Shown: positions 45,179 through 54,656 of the stretch, in pieces
Layout of the letters: each line of letters starts with the position of its first letter
How positions within the stretch are numbered: the first letter of the stretch is position 1
The notes under the pieces: generated by a model
Told to the model about the DNA's origin: nothing
Seen by the model: only the letters and a program-made list of their open reading frames with translations
Database searches by the model: none
From: Cohnella herbarum
Lineage (GTDB): Bacteria; Bacillota; Bacilli; Paenibacillales; Paenibacillaceae
NCBI RefSeq assembly: GCF_012849095.1
Contig: NZ_CP051680.1
Coordinates: forward strand, 6,258,001 to 6,322,000
Direction: 5' to 3'
Length of the DNA stretch: 64,000 nt
Translations under genes and position numbers: made by a program

Positions 45179-45994
45179 ATGAACGATAACGAGAAGGTTG
45201 AGACGGTCTTGATGATGGATGCGGCCCGCTATGCGCGGGAGGCAGGCGAGCAGATCGTGAGCCTCATGGAGAAGCCGTTGCATATCCAAGAGAAGAAGAA
45301 CGCTTCGGATCTTGTGACCGAGGTCGATCTCCTAAGCGAGAGAATCGTTCGGGAACGGATTGCCGGCGATTACCCGGAGCACTGGATTATGTCGGAGGAA
45401 ACGGATGGCGTTCTAAGGAGTTCGCATGAAGCCTTCCGGCAGCCGCAAAAGGGATACGGGTGGATTATCGATCCTATCGACGGAACGATTAATTTTATTC
45501 ATGGTTTGCCTCATTTTGCGATATCGATCGGCATTGTAAGGGATGGGATACCCGTATGCGGGGTTGTCTATAATCCCATGACCCGGGAGCTCTATTCTGC
45601 CCAGAGGGGGTATGGCGCAAACTTGAACGGTCAGATCATTCGAGTAAATCCGGAATCGCTATTGGAGAACGCCGTGCTGGCCACGGGTTTCCAAGCAGAT
45701 GATTGGAGACCGAATTCCCCGGCCGTCGAGCAGATCGGCAACTTAACGGGGCAATCCAGAAGCGTGCGCATTCTCGGCGCTGCTAGCCTTGATCTCTGTT
45801 TAGTAGCGTCGGGCAAGCTAACCGGCTTCTGGCATGAGGGTCTCTACCCATGGGACGTTGCGGCCGGCGTGTTAATGATACAAGAAGCCGGAGGCAAGGT
45901 GACGAATAGGCAAGGGGCTCCGTTCAGCCTGAGCGATAAGACTTTGATCGCTTCCAATGGGGCTATTCACGACGCGCTGCTCGCTATTCTTTAA
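45179..45994 (+). CDS. Inositol monophosphatase family protein
   Basis: 271 residues of the Mg/Li-sensitive phosphatase superfamily. The metal-binding motifs are complete: SEET (first Glu), WIIDPIDGTINF, and the second motif GLYPWDVAAGVLMIQEAGG. Substrates in the family include inositol phosphates, sugar bisphosphates and PAP. AAGGAG lies five to ten bases before the ATG at 45179; the longer frame from 45131 overlaps the preceding gene. As last gene of the AfuABC-like operon it probably dephosphorylates the imported compound. Confidence 0.85.
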   Translation: MNDNEKVETVLMMDAARYAREAGEQIVSLMEKPLHIQEKKNASDLVTEVDLLSERIVRERIAGDYPEHWIMSEETDGVLRSSHEAFRQPQKGYGWIIDPIDGTINFIHGLPHFAISIGIVRDGIPVCGVVYNPMTRELYSAQRGYGANLNGQIIRVNPESLLENAVLATGFQADDWRPNSPAVEQIGNLTGQSRSVRILGAASLDLCLVASGKLTGFWHEGLYPWDVAAGVLMIQEAGGKVTNRQGAPFSLSDKTLIASNGAIHDALLAIL

Positions 45995-46012
45995 TAACAA
46001 TGGGCTGCGCTC

Positions 46013-46043
46013 AAACCGATGATCCTCCGGATCGTCGGTTTTT
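46013..46043 (+). terminator. Terminator of the AfuABC-like operon
   Basis: AAACCGA-TG-ATC pairs with GAT-CG-TCGGTTT, followed by TT, 18 bases after the last stop codon. Confidence 0.8.
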
Positions 46044-46168
46044 GGCCGTTCCTCCGCCTACGGTTGTCAGGCTCATCGGTCAGGGATACAATGTGTAAGT
46101 GGAATTCCGAGCAATCGTAGGCCAACATCATCGTAATCGCAACATCGCAACAAGGAGAGTGCAACGAT

Positions 46169-47347
46169 TTGTCATCAAGTGTTATTCCCTCGGCATCTCA
46201 ATCCTTCCGTTCCCGTTTAATCGTCCTGCTTCTGGTCGTCGTGGTCGCCGGCATGAGCCAAGGGCTATTGCTGCCTCTATTATCTATTCTGCTTGAGGAT
46301 TCCGGCGTCTCGTCGGATATTAACGGTTTGAACTCCGCCGCCATGTATGTCGGTATTTTCTGCACGATGTTCTTTGCGGAGAAACCCGTCCTTCGTTTCG
46401 GATACAAAAAAGTTATCCTAACAGGCATTTCGGTAGTCACTCTTACCAGTCTATTGTTCCCGTTTACCCATTCGCTTGCGGTTTGGTTCGTTTTGCGGCT
46501 ACTCGTCGGCGTCGGCGACAGCTTGCTTCATTTTTCCACCCAGTTATGGATCGTAAGTTCAAGCCCCGCGGATAGGCGGGGAAAATACATTTCCCTGTAC
46601 GGCATGGCCTACGGGCTCGGCTTTAGCATAGGGCCTCTGGGCATCAATCTGCTTCCGTTCGGCAGGGCCGTTCCGTTTCTCGTGACCTGCTCGTTCTTCA
46701 TATGCGTGCTGCTGCTCGTGCTAAGGATGAACAATGAGAAACCCGAGCGGGCCGCGAAAGGAGCCCGGAACGAGAATCGGTTCGTGACCACCTATCGCAT
46801 GGCGTGGTTTGTTCTTATACCCGGTCTCTTGTACGGATTGATGGAATCTTCGATGAACAGCAGCTTTCCGTTATATGGCTTGCGCATTGAATTGAGCCAG
46901 CATTGGATTTCCCTACTGTTATTGGCATTTGGCGTAGGGGGGCTGATCTTACAGTTGCCGCTTGGCATTTGGAGCGATAGGATCGGGAGAAAGCCGGTAT
47001 TGATCGTATGCGGGTTCATAGGCTCTATCGCTTTCTTGGCCATCCCTGCCGCCGGGAGTAACGTTGCGGTCCTGTTCGTATTATTCGCCATCGCCGGCGG
47101 TGTCGTCGGTTCGTTCTTTTCCCTGGGACTTGCGTATGCGGCGGATATATTGCCCCGAGCCATATTACCGGCGGCCAATGTGATCGCATCGATCCACTTC
47201 AGCATAGGAAGCATATTGGGCCCGACCGTCGGCGGTTACGGTTTGCGCTATTTATCCGTTCACAGCGTCTTTTTGTTCTTGGGCGCCGCATTCCTCGCCT
47301 TCGCTCTGCTTGGCTTTGGATTTCGCCCGCAAAGAGCCGCCGCATAG
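46169..47347 (+). CDS. MFS transporter
   Basis: 392 residues with twelve predicted membrane helices and the MFS loop between helices 8 and 9 (IWSDRIGRKPVL). The TTG start follows AAGGAGAG. The C-terminal tail is basic. No selectivity motif is evident; small-molecule efflux is the commonest role for this type. A second MFS gene follows 48 bases downstream. Confidence 0.83.
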   Translation: MSSSVIPSASQSFRSRLIVLLLVVVVAGMSQGLLLPLLSILLEDSGVSSDINGLNSAAMYVGIFCTMFFAEKPVLRFGYKKVILTGISVVTLTSLLFPFTHSLAVWFVLRLLVGVGDSLLHFSTQLWIVSSSPADRRGKYISLYGMAYGLGFSIGPLGINLLPFGRAVPFLVTCSFFICVLLLVLRMNNEKPERAAKGARNENRFVTTYRMAWFVLIPGLLYGLMESSMNSSFPLYGLRIELSQHWISLLLLAFGVGGLILQLPLGIWSDRIGRKPVLIVCGFIGSIAFLAIPAAGSNVAVLFVLFAIAGGVVGSFFSLGLAYAADILPRAILPAANVIASIHFSIGSILGPTVGGYGLRYLSVHSVFLFLGAAFLAFALLGFGFRPQRAAA

Positions 47348-47395
47348 ATTTAGATTTTAAGCTTTGATTCGCGATGGGAAAGAGGAGTATTATCT

Positions 47396-48553
47396 TTGAA
47401 AACGAAACTATCAAGCTATTATTTTTTGTGGTATTTGGCCGTATCCGTGTTTATGCCTTATACGAGTCTATATTTCAGCGAAAAGGGCTTCAGCCCTACC
47501 TCGGTCGGACTTATTTTGTCCTTATGGGCCGCGGTAAGCATCGTTTCGCAGCCCGTGATGGGCATGATCAACGATCGCATTAACAATCCCCGTAAAATAT
47601 TGATGATTTGCGCCATAGCGGCGCCGGTATTCGGAATGGGTTTTCAGATCGCGGAGGGGTTGGCCGGGTTTCTCGCGCTGTCCGTGTTGTTCGCATGGTT
47701 TCAATCGGCTTCCGGACCGATCGGGGACGCGATGGCCGTGGAGATCGCAAGCAGGAACGGTTACCCGTTCGGGAGCATTAGGCTGTGGGGAGCTCTGAGT
47801 TATGCGGTCGGTACTTTTACCACCGGCATTTTATACGATAAATACGGTTACGACGATATTTTCCTTTATTATGCGGTCGTAAGTTTAACCCTCTGTTTCG
47901 TCATCGTGCTCCTTCCTAAAGCCAAGGTGGCTCGACCGAAGATTACGCTAATCGGGCAAATGGGCAAGGTCGTTCGCAACAAACCCTTTATGATATTCAT
48001 GGGTACGAGCATGCTCGTGATGATGTCGGGATCGATTAACATGAACTTCCTTCCGCTGTACTTCAAAGAGATGGGTTTCGATAAGAGTTGGATCGGGAGC
48101 GCCTACGCGATCGCCGCCATTATCGAAGTTCCGATGTTCTGGGTGGCTACGAAGCTTAGCAGGAGAATAGGCAGATATCCGTTATTGAGCTTGGCTGCGG
48201 CGATCTATGGGATTCAGTATTTAACGTTGTTTATTTTCAACGACGTTTCCTTAACGCTTGCGGTTCAATTATTGAATGGGGTTGCGTTCGCGTTCGTTGC
48301 GGGTACGGCCGTGGAAGTCATCCAGAGCTATTCTACCAAAGGAACGGCCGCGACGATGCAAACGGTATACGCGGCGGTAACTTGGGGGCTTGGAGGAATT
48401 CTCGGGAACGCGATGGGAGGAATCATCGTCGAACATCTGGGAAGCTCCGCGCTCTATTTGATCCTGAGCTGTTTTTGCGCGGTTTCTTGCTTGCTATTCA
48501 TCGTGAACAGGCGCCATCAGCAGTCTTTCTCTCAGGAGGAAACGGCATCCTGA
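47396..48553 (+). CDS. MFS transporter (MFS_1_like, LacY/HcaT type)
   Basis: 385 residues, twelve predicted helices. The N-terminus [21 protein letters not shown] and [19 protein letters not shown] stretch ([17 protein letters not shown]) are characteristic of the MFS_1_like/nucleoside-sugar symporter group. The TTG start follows AAAGAGGAG. The 3' end overlaps the convergent membrane protein gene by 22 bases. Confidence 0.83.
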   Translation: MKTKLSSYYFLWYLAVSVFMPYTSLYFSEKGFSPTSVGLILSLWAAVSIVSQPVMGMINDRINNPRKILMICAIAAPVFGMGFQIAEGLAGFLALSVLFAWFQSASGPIGDAMAVEIASRNGYPFGSIRLWGALSYAVGTFTTGILYDKYGYDDIFLYYAVVSLTLCFVIVLLPKAKVARPKITLIGQMGKVVRNKPFMIFMGTSMLVMMSGSINMNFLPLYFKEMGFDKSWIGSAYAIAAIIEVPMFWVATKLSRRIGRYPLLSLAAAIYGIQYLTLFIFNDVSLTLAVQLLNGVAFAFVAGTAVEVIQSYSTKGTAATMQTVYAAVTWGLGGILGNAMGGIIVEHLGSSALYLILSCFCAVSCLLFIVNRRHQQSFSQEETAS

Positions 48554-49512
48554 GGTAAATGCTTAGCTATCGCAAACAGCAGCGCAATCGCGATCAAAGC
48601 AAAGAGAACATTGCCGATCCAAGCTATCGTGTTATCCGGCCATAAGAGCCACGTCACCGTAAAGCCGCCCCACGCATACGTCAGTAGGGCGCCGGCAACA
48701 AGAGCGAACTGATGCCGGATCGTCCAACCCGGATGACTTGACCAACGACGCACCAGCAACCACGCCATACCTAGGATAATTATCCCCATAATGACGCCGG
48801 CCCAGCTTTCGGGCTTGGCAAAAAACAGGCTTGCCGCCACGAACGAGCCTATACCGAGCGTCCAAGGCTTCAATAGAGTTCGGGACGAATTCACTTTCGG
48901 ACGGTGTTTCAATCTTAAAGAGAAGGCTGCAACGATTAGTACGAGCGCAACGGCGCCAGCGCCGGCAAATTGCGCAGGCGAAGCTATAAATTTCTCCTCG
49001 GCGTATATGAAAGCAAAGACGATGGCGCAGCCAATCAAATACAAAAAACCGGTCATAGCAAGACCAACCTTACCTAACCACGGCGTTCTGTTTCTTGCAG
49101 GAGTCAGCATCTCGATAATTGCGATAGGAACGCTAATACTCCAAATCGAATGTCCAACCACATAGGTCAAAGCATCATAAGCGCTGATTCCTAATAATGG
49201 AATAGGCGCGACCTTCTCGGCAGCATCGAAGAAGGAGGGATTAAAGAGGGATTGGTCGGCCAGACCGGCCTCGATAACGCCATATGCCGCGGCCAATAGG
49301 AATAGGGTCGGCCAACCTCGCCCGGTGCGGCGAGTTACTTCGCGAATAAGCAGGGCACCTCCACCGTAAATCGGTAGAAGGAGCACTAATGCGGCGAAGA
49401 GGTTCTGAGGCGGACTGCTGCCTAGTAAAAATTCTCCCACCCATGGCGCAAGCAAGAGCAAGCCTATTGCGGGGGTAAGACGCCGAAGTCTAGACGGAAA
49501 TGCGGGAACCAT
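48532..49512 (-). CDS. Polytopic membrane protein, unknown
   Basis: 326 residues with about nine to ten membrane helices and conserved-looking intramembrane charges ([37 protein letters not shown]). The EAGL and Arg-Glu pair recall CPBP-like or exporter-associated membrane proteins but I cannot assign a family. It starts 15 bases after the TetR stop on the same strand, so it is the likely regulated target, perhaps a resistance function. Confidence 0.75.
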   Translation of the reverse strand: MVPAFPSRLRRLTPAIGLLLLAPWVGEFLLGSSPPQNLFAALVLLLPIYGGGALLIREVTRRTGRGWPTLFLLAAAYGVIEAGLADQSLFNPSFFDAAEKVAPIPLLGISAYDALTYVVGHSIWSISVPIAIIEMLTPARNRTPWLGKVGLAMTGFLYLIGCAIVFAFIYAEEKFIASPAQFAGAGAVALVLIVAAFSLRLKHRPKVNSSRTLLKPWTLGIGSFVAASLFFAKPESWAGVIMGIIILGMAWLLVRRWSSHPGWTIRHQFALVAGALLTYAWGGFTVTWLLWPDNTIAWIGNVLFALIAIALLFAIAKHLPQDAVSS

Positions 49513-49527
49513 CTAACAACCACTCCC

Positions 49528-50163
49528 TTATCTTTTTATTGCGCGATGAATGATTTTTACAAGCTCGTTGCTGTACGTCTCCAAATCGACTTTTTTGGTA
49601 ATAGCAAAGTTCAGCATATATTCGCCGATTGAACCTTGGATCATATTGACCATGACGTCTACATGAAATTCTCCAAACTCTCCCGTTTCTTGACCCTCCC
49701 GCAAGATTTGTTGCAGCTCCCGCATGATAGGGTCCTCCTCATCTTCATCGTTTAACTTATAGTACGGAATGTTATCCGGCGTCCTGGCATTGAACACGAT
49801 TTCGAGCAACGCCGCATAATGAGCGGGATGCGTGCCTTGATAGGCCAGACTTGCAACAATGAACGCATTCAACTTGTCTGTTGCCGTGCTTTCCCGGCGA
49901 ACTCTTTCCAAAATGTAAGTCGTCGATCTTTCGATAAGCTTCATAAGCAATTGATTCATCAAATCGTATTTATCGGCAAAATGATACGAAATCAGGGCTG
50001 TGCTTATTCCCGCCCTTTTGGCGATTTGAGCAAGACTGGCACTAACGTAACCGATATCGTCAAGAGTTTGGATCGCTGCATCCATGATTTGTTCGCGTCT
50101 TGCTTCGGATATAAAGCTTGATTTTTCTCCGGCGTTATTTTTCAATATTAAAAATCCTTCCAT
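49528..50163 (-). CDS. TetR-family repressor
   Basis: About 205-211 residues. The N-terminal helix-turn-helix is clear (REQIMDAAIQTLDDIGYVSA, IAKRAGISTALISYHFADKY), and the rest is a helical ligand-binding domain. The longest frame begins with ATG 50163, but GGAAGGA lies at a good distance before an in-frame TTG at 50145, which may be the true start. It is followed by the membrane protein gene in one operon. A perfect palindrome 64 bases upstream is the probable operator. Confidence 0.87.
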   Translation of the reverse strand: MEGFLILKNNAGEKSSFISEARREQIMDAAIQTLDDIGYVSASLAQIAKRAGISTALISYHFADKYDLMNQLLMKLIERSTTYILERVRRESTATDKLNAFIVASLAYQGTHPAHYAALLEIVFNARTPDNIPYYKLNDEDEEDPIMRELQQILREGQETGEFGEFHVDVMVNMIQGSIGEYMLNFAITKKVDLETYSNELVKIIHRAIKR

Positions 50164-50226
50164 CTCTTAGTTCAGTTCGGCACCCGATTACCGAAATCTT
50201 ACTCTTATTGACTAATTGATTAAAAA

Positions 50227-50244
50227 ATTGATCATTTGATCAAT
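50227..50244. promoter_or_regulatory. Palindromic operator
   Basis: ATTGATCA-TT-TGATCAAT, a perfect 8-2-8 palindrome between the TetR gene and the divergent kinase gene, in an AT-rich promoter region. TetR dimers bind such sites. Confidence 0.65.
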
Positions 50245-50350
50245 TACTATTACTATATGCTCCTTGCGGTGTCGATTGCAATAAAAATATCGCCTAATTT
50301 CCAAATTGGAGAAAGCGGCATGAATCTCATACTACCCATGCCAAGGTAAA

Positions 50351-50359
50351 TGCTATAAT
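50351..50359 (+). promoter_or_regulatory. Extended -10 box
   Basis: TGCTATAAT, 69 bases before the start of the 7TM kinase gene, without a good -35. Confidence 0.5.
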
Positions 50360-50428
50360 AACTTACATAAGCTTTATTCGATCGAGTCCGTTCGTTCGGG
50401 CTCAAGCAGAAATACGGAGGAAGACGTC

Positions 50429-52249
50429 GTGGACGCGAAACAATGGATGGCTCTATTACTGTTTATCGCAACGGCGCTCATGCTGTTCGTGGCGTACCTG
50501 TCTTATGGCAAACGTCAACTGCAAGTGGCGCGGACGATGGTTCTCGTGATGCTTGCGGCGGCGTTCTATGCGCTAGGTTATGCGATAGAGATTCTAAGCC
50601 CGAGCTTGCGAGGCATCAAGATCGCCTTACAGATTCAATATTTAGGTATTCCGTTCGTTACTTCGCTTTGGCTCCTGATCGTTATTCAATTTACGGGAGC
50701 GGCAGCGCAACTGCGAAGCCGGCTGACCTTTCTGCTGTTCGTCATCCCCTTCATAACCTTCTTCTTACACCTTACTAACGATTGGCATCATCTTATCTAT
50801 TCGGATTACGTACTGAGCGAAGGCGCATCGGTTTCTGCCTATACTACCGTCAAGGGCCCGTGGTATTCGGTACATTCGATCTACAACTACTCCATTCTGA
50901 CTTGCGGCATGTGGGCGATTATCCCGATGTATTGGCGGATGCTGCCCCAAGACCGGAAGCAGATCGTCGTTCTTATTCTGGGAGCGGCCGCGCCGGCGAT
51001 GTTCAACATCGTATACGTCTTCGCGCAAAATATCGATTTCACGCCGTTCGGGTTCACCGTATCGGGAATTATTTTCTTATGGGGCATTTTCCGCTTCAAT
51101 CTGCTTCGGTTAACGCCGCTGGCATTGGCCAAAGTGTTCGCTACGATTCGAGACGGAGTCGTCTTGCTCGATCATGAGGATCAGATCGTTAGCCATAACG
51201 TGGCTGCCGAAGAAGTGTTTCCGAGGCTGGCCGCCATTCGCAACTATCCTGCGCAGGGTCATGGCTTTTTGTCCGAAATTCCGGAACTGCCGGGACGGAT
51301 CGCCGCCGCGGAGGGCCGGGACGAACGGTTCTCCTTGCAACTCGTTCAAGAAGGCAAGATCAAACATTTTATTTGCAGTCTTACTTACATTCACGATACC
51401 GGGAGTACCCCGATCGGCAAAATGCTGATGTTCAACGATATTACGGAGCTGATGGAGAACGAAGCCCGACTTCGGGAAACCGCGAGGCAGATGTCGCAGC
51501 TTAACGTGTTCAAGGACAAGCTGTTCACCGTCGTCGCCCACGACATCCGCGATCCGATCGCTCATTTGGTCAGCTTGACCGAACTGCTGGGCGAGGAGCC
51601 GAAGGACTCCGATATTGTCCATGCGGAAGTATTTCGGGAGATTAAAGGGCAAGTGCGCAGTACGTTTCATCTGGTCGACAATCTGCTGGATTGGTATCGG
51701 AGCCAGAACGGGGAAGTGTCCTTCCGCCCGTTGGCGTGGAATTTGCAACAGGTTGTCCGGCAGGCCTTTTCTCTGGCCGGAGCAAGAGCCGGCATGAAAC
51801 AAATTCGGATGACGGAGCAGGTCGACGAGACGTTAACGGTAGTCGCCGATAAGGAAATGCTCGACCTGATTTTCCGGAACCTGCTGTCGAACGCGATCAA
51901 GTTTACCGGAATCGGCGGTTGCATCGAGATCGACGCTTCGTTGACCGGGGAGTTGGTCAGCGTGTCCGTAAAGGATAACGGCATGGGAATGGATGAAGAG
52001 ACGATCCGGCTGTTGCGGGAAGAGGAGCTGTTCTTTAAGGGGCCGTCGGCGGAAAACGAAGGAGGCGAGATGCGGTTCGGTCTCGTATTAACCCGCGAAT
52101 TCCTTCGTATCCATGGAGGCAGCTTACGGTTTGACAGCGTGCCGCGTCAAGGGACGACGTTCGTCTTCACGCTACCGGGTTCGGAGAGCAGCGAACGATT
52201 AATGAAAAGAGAAACGGCGGTGGGCTTGCATGAAAGTCATCTTGATTGA
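50429..52249 (+). CDS. Sensor histidine kinase with 7TM N-terminus
   Basis: 606 residues. Seven membrane helices fill residues 5-225 (HisKA_7TM type), followed by a PAS-like domain, HisKA with the phosphorylated His371 in VVAHDIRDPIAHL, and HATPase with NLLSNAIKFT, DNGMGMD and GLVLTREFL. The GTG start follows CGGAGGAAG. Its end overlaps the response regulator gene by 20 bases. The signal is unknown; 7TM kinases are thought to sense small or lipophilic ligands. Confidence 0.87.
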   Translation: MDAKQWMALLLFIATALMLFVAYLSYGKRQLQVARTMVLVMLAAAFYALGYAIEILSPSLRGIKIALQIQYLGIPFVTSLWLLIVIQFTGAAAQLRSRLTFLLFVIPFITFFLHLTNDWHHLIYSDYVLSEGASVSAYTTVKGPWYSVHSIYNYSILTCGMWAIIPMYWRMLPQDRKQIVVLILGAAAPAMFNIVYVFAQNIDFTPFGFTVSGIIFLWGIFRFNLLRLTPLALAKVFATIRDGVVLLDHEDQIVSHNVAAEEVFPRLAAIRNYPAQGHGFLSEIPELPGRIAAAEGRDERFSLQLVQEGKIKHFICSLTYIHDTGSTPIGKMLMFNDITELMENEARLRETARQMSQLNVFKDKLFTVVAHDIRDPIAHLVSLTELLGEEPKDSDIVHAEVFREIKGQVRSTFHLVDNLLDWYRSQNGEVSFRPLAWNLQQVVRQAFSLAGARAGMKQIRMTEQVDETLTVVADKEMLDLIFRNLLSNAIKFTGIGGCIEIDASLTGELVSVSVKDNGMGMDEETIRLLREEELFFKGPSAENEGGEMRFGLVLTREFLRIHGGSLRFDSVPRQGTTFVFTLPGSESSERLMKRETAVGLHESHLD

Positions 52250-53384
52250 CGATGAACCCGTGATGCACCTCATCATGCGCAAGATGTTGGAGAAGCATCC
52301 CGAAGTGCAGGTTGCAGGCGCGTTCGCGGATACTCGCTCGGCTTCCGCCTTCCTGAACGAGAATGCGGACGTCGGACTCGCGTTCGTCGATATTTCCATG
52401 TCTGGCGAGAACGGACTGGCATTCGCCGCCGAGATGGAGAGAACGGGCAGCAAGATGCAAATCGCGTTCGTCACTTCGCACAAGCAATTCGCCTTGCAGG
52501 CCTACGAGTTATCCGTCGTCGATTACTTGGTGAAACCCGTGTCGCAAGAACGGCTGGAACGGACGGTGAATCGCGTGCTTGCCGGCAGGGATTCCATTAA
52601 AGAGAGTAAGCGGCAACCAGCGGTAACCAAGGACGCAAGCGAAATCGTCATTACGGCATTGGGCGATTTTTCCATACAAAACGAATCTGGACGCGTCAAA
52701 TGGATTTCCAGCAAGAGCGCCGAGTTATTCGCCTACCTGCTGTTGTATCGAGGCAAAAGAGTGGCTCGATCCCGGTTAGTTACGGATATTTTCGGAGGCA
52801 TGACTCGGGATAACGCGGAGAAGTATTTGAATACGACCGTGTACCAATTGAGGAAGTCATTGGAGCCGTTCGGTTTACGGGAGACGGTTCGTTCGGAGAA
52901 TGACGGTTACGTCTTGGAGTTAAACCGGGCAGTCATCGACTACGAGACGTTCGAACGGCAAATGGAGCAGCAGCTTGGCGTAGAGGACGGTAACGTGGAT
53001 AACTTGCTTAAGGTCGAAAGGCTGTACACGGGCGACCTGTTCGGCAGTAAAGCTTACGTGTGGGCGATTCAAGAGACGGAGCGCTTAGCGGAGCGTTACT
53101 CCTTCTTCGTGAAGAGATTGGCCGAGGCATTCCTCTCCCAAGGGAACACGGTTGCTGCCGCCAAGCTGCTCACGAAACTGCATGCCCGCAATTCGCTGGA
53201 CGAATCGGTCGTCAGCCTGCTGATGAGGGTCCATGCGCGGGAGGAGAACAAGAAAGGTTTAACCTCGCAATATACCGATTATGTGAAGCTTCTCAATCGA
53301 GAACTCGGCATTCGTCCGTCTAAAGAGTTGCTTCTGCTCTATGACTCTTTGGTCAGCGGTCTTTCCGATGGCGTAAAACCGTAA
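52230..53384 (+). CDS. SARP/BTAD-type response regulator
   Basis: 384 residues: receiver domain (1-115) with IDDEP and Asp54 in FVDISMSGENG, a winged-helix OmpR-type DNA-binding domain (about 140-215, with YLLLYRGKRVARSRLVTDIF) and a helical BTAD domain (about 225-380) as in SARP activators. Start ATG 52230 lies inside the kinase gene, so the pair is coupled. CheY-SARP fusions coupled to 7TM kinases are common in Paenibacillaceae. Targets are unknown. Confidence 0.87.
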   Translation: MKVILIDDEPVMHLIMRKMLEKHPEVQVAGAFADTRSASAFLNENADVGLAFVDISMSGENGLAFAAEMERTGSKMQIAFVTSHKQFALQAYELSVVDYLVKPVSQERLERTVNRVLAGRDSIKESKRQPAVTKDASEIVITALGDFSIQNESGRVKWISSKSAELFAYLLLYRGKRVARSRLVTDIFGGMTRDNAEKYLNTTVYQLRKSLEPFGLRETVRSENDGYVLELNRAVIDYETFERQMEQQLGVEDGNVDNLLKVERLYTGDLFGSKAYVWAIQETERLAERYSFFVKRLAEAFLSQGNTVAAAKLLTKLHARNSLDESVVSLLMRVHAREENKKGLTSQYTDYVKLLNRELGIRPSKELLLLYDSLVSGLSDGVKP

Positions 53385-53397
53385 GGATTATACGTAG

Positions 53398-53484
53398 TCG
53401 ACGAAAGAGTATGTAATAACCAAGAAATTCATTGCCGTTGGAGACAATGGCGTGATTCTAACCGGAGTACCTAATCGCGAGTAA
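53398..53484 (+). pseudogene. Remnant of a beta-propeller repeat protein
   Basis: Translating from 53398 gives a 28-residue tail, STKEYVITKKFIAVGDNG followed by VILTGVPNRE and a stop. KKFIAVGDNGVILT is the signature of YCF48/BNR-like propeller repeats often found in surface proteins. There is no start codon or upstream continuation, so it looks like the last scrap of a deleted gene. Confidence 0.45.
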
Positions 53485-53608
53485 TATTGAATGTGGGATA
53501 TCGCTCATGCGAATAAGATTTTTTCTGTGTTATATTTATTGACATGCCCTTCTCGAACTATTAATATACGGTCATAGTCTTTATATAGCCGTAAATGAGG
53601 AGGGGAAA

Positions 53609-54325
53609 ATGTTGAAAATCATCGTGTTCAAACACCTTTCCTTCGACGATGATAGCGTTATTGCTTCTTGGGCCGCTCGGCAGGGTCATGAACTGCAAGT
53701 GCTCGTGCCTTCCGACTTTGTCGAGTATCCTGCGCAAGCGGCATTCGATATGCTCGTCATTCTAGGCGGTCCCATGAGCGTGTATGAGGAGGAACAACAT
53801 CCTTGGCTGATCGCGGAAAAACGGTTTGTCCGGCAAAGCGTCGACGAAGGCAAGCCCGTTCTCGGGATTTGCCTCGGAGCCCAAATGCTGTCGGAAGTAC
53901 TGGGCGGGAAAGTGTATCGCGGAGAGCAGAAGGAGATCGGATGGCATACGGTCCGAAGAACGGAAGAGAAGCATCCGATCTTCGATGCGTTGCCGTCGTC
54001 GTTCGTTAGCTTTCAATGGCACGGGGATACATTCACGCTGCCCGAAGGCGCGAGGAGACTCGCCTATTCCGACGCATGCGCTAACCAGGCGTTCTCGTAC
54101 GGGGATTCCGTATTGGCCTTGCAATTCCATCTGGAAACGACGCCGTCGTGCATCGGGACGATGCTGGATGAGTGGAAGAGCGAGCTCGTAGAAGCGCCGT
54201 ATATCCAGCCGGCAGGCGAGATACTCTCGCAGAAGGAGCGGAGCGAAGCTTCTTCTGCGATGCTGACCGATATTTTGGATCGCCTGGCGGCGGTTCATGA
54301 GACTAGGAAGCAAGAGTTGCGGTGA
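53609..54325 (+). CDS. Class I glutamine amidotransferase
   Basis: 238 residues of the GMP-synthase-like amidotransferase group. The nucleophile is Cys88 in LGICLGAQML, with the oxyanion strand VILGGPMSVYEEE upstream and the catalytic His/Glu pair in LALQFHLET. It has no synthetase domain, so the partner or substrate is not known; related proteins hydrolyse gamma-glutamyl compounds. GAGGAGGGG precedes the ATG. Monocistronic. Confidence 0.85.
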   Translation: MLKIIVFKHLSFDDDSVIASWAARQGHELQVLVPSDFVEYPAQAAFDMLVILGGPMSVYEEEQHPWLIAEKRFVRQSVDEGKPVLGICLGAQMLSEVLGGKVYRGEQKEIGWHTVRRTEEKHPIFDALPSSFVSFQWHGDTFTLPEGARRLAYSDACANQAFSYGDSVLALQFHLETTPSCIGTMLDEWKSELVEAPYIQPAGEILSQKERSEASSAMLTDILDRLAAVHETRKQELR

Positions 54326-54384
54326 GCGGTGCTCGAGGTGGGTTACTAGTGGGAAGCAGAACCGGCCAACCGGCAACGGGGGAA

Positions 54385-54468
54385 TAGAGTACTTTCAGTG
54401 CGTTACAGTCAGCGTCGAGCATCGCGGTGGTGCGCGTAGAGTACTCTCAGTGCGTTACAGTCAGCGTC
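54385..54468 (+). repeat. Two 32-bp direct repeats
   Basis: TAGAGTACT(T/C)TCAGTG followed by CGTTACAGTCAGCGTC at 54385-54416 and 54437-54468 (one difference, 52-base period). Non-coding. Confidence 0.65.
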
Positions 54469-54531
54469 AGGCATCGGAGAACAGTATGCTGCAAGCCGTT
54501 GGTAGCGGTCTAAATAGTAATCTCCATCTCC

Positions 54532-54574
54532 AAAAAACCTTTACCGTCCGCAGTCTCGGAGGTAAAGGTTTTTT
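54532..54574. terminator. Bidirectional terminator
   Basis: A perfect 14-base stem, AAAAAACCTTTACC with GGTAAAGGTTTTTT, works on either strand. It lies 83 bases before the ABC-LytTR gene and isolates it from the amidotransferase gene. Confidence 0.85.
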
Positions 54575-54616
54575 CTGTTGCGTAAACGACTTCGCCTAGA
54601 ACCGGAGTGTGTATTA

Positions 54617-54622
54617 TATAAT
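54617..54622 (+). promoter_or_regulatory. -10 box of the ABC-LytTR gene
   Basis: TATAAT in an AT-rich stretch 35 bases before the start codon; no good -35 is visible, consistent with an activator-dependent promoter. Confidence 0.45.
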
Positions 54623-54656
54623 GAAGAAGCCGAACGGCGAATACCGGTGAAACGCT

